Assembly (NCBI RefSeq): GCF_047777955.1
Contig: NZ_CP180537.1
Coordinates: 2,418,001-2,482,000 of the forward strand
Direction of reading: 5' to 3'
DNA: 64,000 bases
Source: Didemnitutus sp047777955
GTDB taxonomy: Bacteria; Verrucomicrobiota; Verrucomicrobiia; Opitutales; Opitutaceae
Of this stretch, positions 63,048-64,000 are shown one piece after another; position 1 is the stretch's first letter; each line of letters starts with the position of its first letter. Position numbers and translations under genes: made by a program. Below the pieces are notes generated by a model. That model had not been told where the DNA came from. It saw nothing but the letters and a program-made list of their open reading frames with translations, and searched no databases.

Positions 63048-64000
63048 CGGGAAGATGGGGCGGCGAGGGCGTCGAGTCGCGCGAGGTGCGCCGCAAACTG
63101 CGGATCGCGCGGACGCGCAGCCCGTCCGGGCGGGGACGCGGGCTCGGGATCGGCGGCAGTTGATGTGCCCGTGTGAACCCTAATAGGCTCGGCGGCTGCG
63201 AGCCTGCATCCTGCGGCCCAAGCCTCTGCCGTGCGCTCGCGCAGACGCTGAACGAGCGGATGCGCGGCGATGCGCGCGGCGTCGTAGCGTTTGAACATGA
63301 CGACAACGCGCGGCTCCTTCACGCAGTTCGACGCCGCACCCGGCGCGACCTGCGCGACGACGCAACAAGCGTCAACGCCCTCCGCGCCGCTCTGCCGCTT
63401 CGCCTCTTCCGCGAATTCCGTCTCCGTCATCTTGCCGACGAAGACGACGCGACCCTCTGCGTCGCGCTCGGCGTAGGCAATGCGCTGCTTTTCCTTCGAC
63501 GCCTTGCCGCGCTTGTTCACGTCGGGCGCGCGACGCCACACGCGACCGTCATCGGTCTGCTCGGGCAACAGCGTGTCGCCGGCCTCTTCGATTTCGCGGA
63601 TTTGCTCCGCGAGTTTGCCGAGCGGTTGCACCATATGCAGGCGCGAGAGTTGGCGGTCCAGTTCGGCCAGCTCCTCCGGCGAGAGTCGTTCAATTTCGCC
63701 GGGCTTAGTGATGTATTTGACGGCCTCGCGCGGGTTGCGGATCACGCCCGCGTCATCCATCCAATCGCCCCACCACGCGCGGAGTTTTTCGAGGAACGCG
63801 CACCACGCGCCGTATTCGATGCGGCCTTTTTCGAGGTGAACGAGGCAGTGCGCGTGCGGGTGAAACCACAGCGTGCCGTCTGCGTCGCGTTCGATGCCGC
63901 CCGATTCGTCGCCGTTTTCGTCGAGCAGTGCGACGTAGCGCGAGCCGTCGCGCGTGTCTCGTTTCTGCCGTTTCCTTTCGACGCTCCCGAGTTCGCTTGA
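63044..64000 (-). CDS. Rolling-circle replication initiator (HUH endonuclease), N-terminus off the right edge
   Basis: At least 318 residues are in the window; the frame stays open to 64000, beyond the in-frame ATG at 63760. Upstream of that ATG the reading frame shows the HUH metal motif FHPHAHCLVHL (codons at plus-strand 63836-63865). Some 45 residues later comes the motif 3 signature EAVKYITKPG with catalytic Tyr and Lys (Y codon at 63713-63715). Both are diagnostic of rolling-circle Rep proteins as in PM2 P12 and small plasmids. The C-terminal half is charged and Pro-rich. It nicks the origin to start replication of the element. Confidence 0.8.
   Translation of the reverse strand, partial: SSELGSVERKRQKRDTRDGSRYVALLDENGDESGGIERDADGTLWFHPHAHCLVHLEKGRIEYGAWCAFLEKLRAWWGDWMDDAGVIRNPREAVKYITKPGEIERLSPEELAELDRQLSRLHMVQPLGKLAEQIREIEEAGDTLLPEQTDDGRVWRRAPDVNKRGKASKEKQRIAYAERDAEGRVVFVGKMTETEFAEEAKRQSGAEGVDACCVVAQVAPGAASNCVKEPRVVVMFKRYDAARIAAHPLVQRLRERTAEAWAAGCRLAAAEPIRVHTGTSTAADPEPASPPGRAARPRDPQFAAHLARLDALAAPSSR

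Larger units (their letters stand above)
51739..64000. mobile_element. Corticovirus-like (tailless, double-jelly-roll) provirus, right end outside the window
   Basis: A block of about 27 small genes, nearly all leftward and overlapping, with no metabolic genes. Anchors are a HUH rolling-circle Rep (63044 onward), a 194-residue Walker-A ATPase with packaging-ATPase features (60414-60998) and a 285-residue beta-rich protein resembling PM2-type capsid protein (58337-59194). Around them sit at least nine single-TM small proteins and repeat-rich spike-like proteins. This set (Rep, ATPase, capsid, many virion membrane proteins, no tail genes) is the plan of phage PM2. No integrase is seen. The left boundary lies somewhere in 51301-51739. 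Integrated state and lineage are inferred. Confidence 0.7.

Noticed and set aside
51739..64000. Inovirus (filamentous phage) interpretation of the element
   Set aside because: A Rep plus P-loop ATPase also fits inoviruses, but the ATPase lacks the membrane helix of Zot, there is no short major coat cluster as the main structural gene, and a 285-residue beta-rich capsid-like protein is present.
1..64000. CRISPR arrays, rRNA operons and PEP-CTERM sorting substrates
   Set aside because: I looked for regularly spaced repeats, rRNA segments and C-terminal VPEP-type tails followed by a helix and Arg cluster; none is present in this window.

Overview
The window looks like a chromosome segment of a high-GC member of the Verrucomicrobiota, most likely an Opitutaceae relative. 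This is an inference from gene content: an exosortase/EpsI fusion, orphan duplicated FtsX-type permeases under a PadR regulator, a DUF1302/DUF1329 envelope set, and mostly weak Shine-Dalgarno signals. There is no rRNA and no CRISPR array.

Layout of the host part (1-51.3 kb). Partial fabV; an ECF sigma/anti-sigma pair; an exosortase with a 30-residue membrane microprotein; a redoxin; a DapF-like protein whose two catalytic cysteines are both serine; rplU-rpmA; a 3-methyladenine glycosylase; a DUF3108 protein; an MBL-fold nuclease; and an AI-2E-type permease (1-10.9 kb). Next come padR and two giant permeases (11-16.7 kb), then an envelope lipid-trafficking-like set of MMPL transporter, YCF48-like lipoprotein, DUF1329 and DUF1302 (16.7-23.5 kb). 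After these lie uvrA, two DUF4252-type proteins, dinB, an FmdB-like protein, an inositol-phosphatase-like enzyme, a beta-CASP MBL protein, apaG, fhs, purH, an M20 peptidase, a Pal-like lipoprotein, a NarL-type regulator, tRNA-Lys, an RpoE-like sigma with its partner, ruvA, dapB-dapA, a PilT-like ATPase, fabD-lepA-lepB and a four-gene stress-type operon (23.7-51.3 kb).

From about 51.7 kb to the right edge the style changes completely: some 25 small genes, nearly all on the minus strand, many joined by 4-nt ATGA overlaps, many with one membrane segment and no known name. Three anchors identify it: a HUH rolling-circle Rep (running off the right edge), a compact Walker-A ATPase, and a 285-residue beta-rich protein resembling double-jelly-roll capsid proteins of the PM2 type. 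I read it as a tailless, membrane-containing corticovirus-like provirus. Read on the minus strand the order is replication, small DNA-handling proteins, ATPase, capsid, membrane proteins, spike-like proteins, then a holin-like/lipoprotein pair. No integrase is visible and the right end is outside the window.

A technical point affects reading of the host part: eight otherwise good genes are interrupted by nine single-base frameshifts. All go in the same direction and all lie at G or C runs of 4-5, where adding one base restores the frame. These are probably homopolymer sequencing errors, so those genes are annotated full length.
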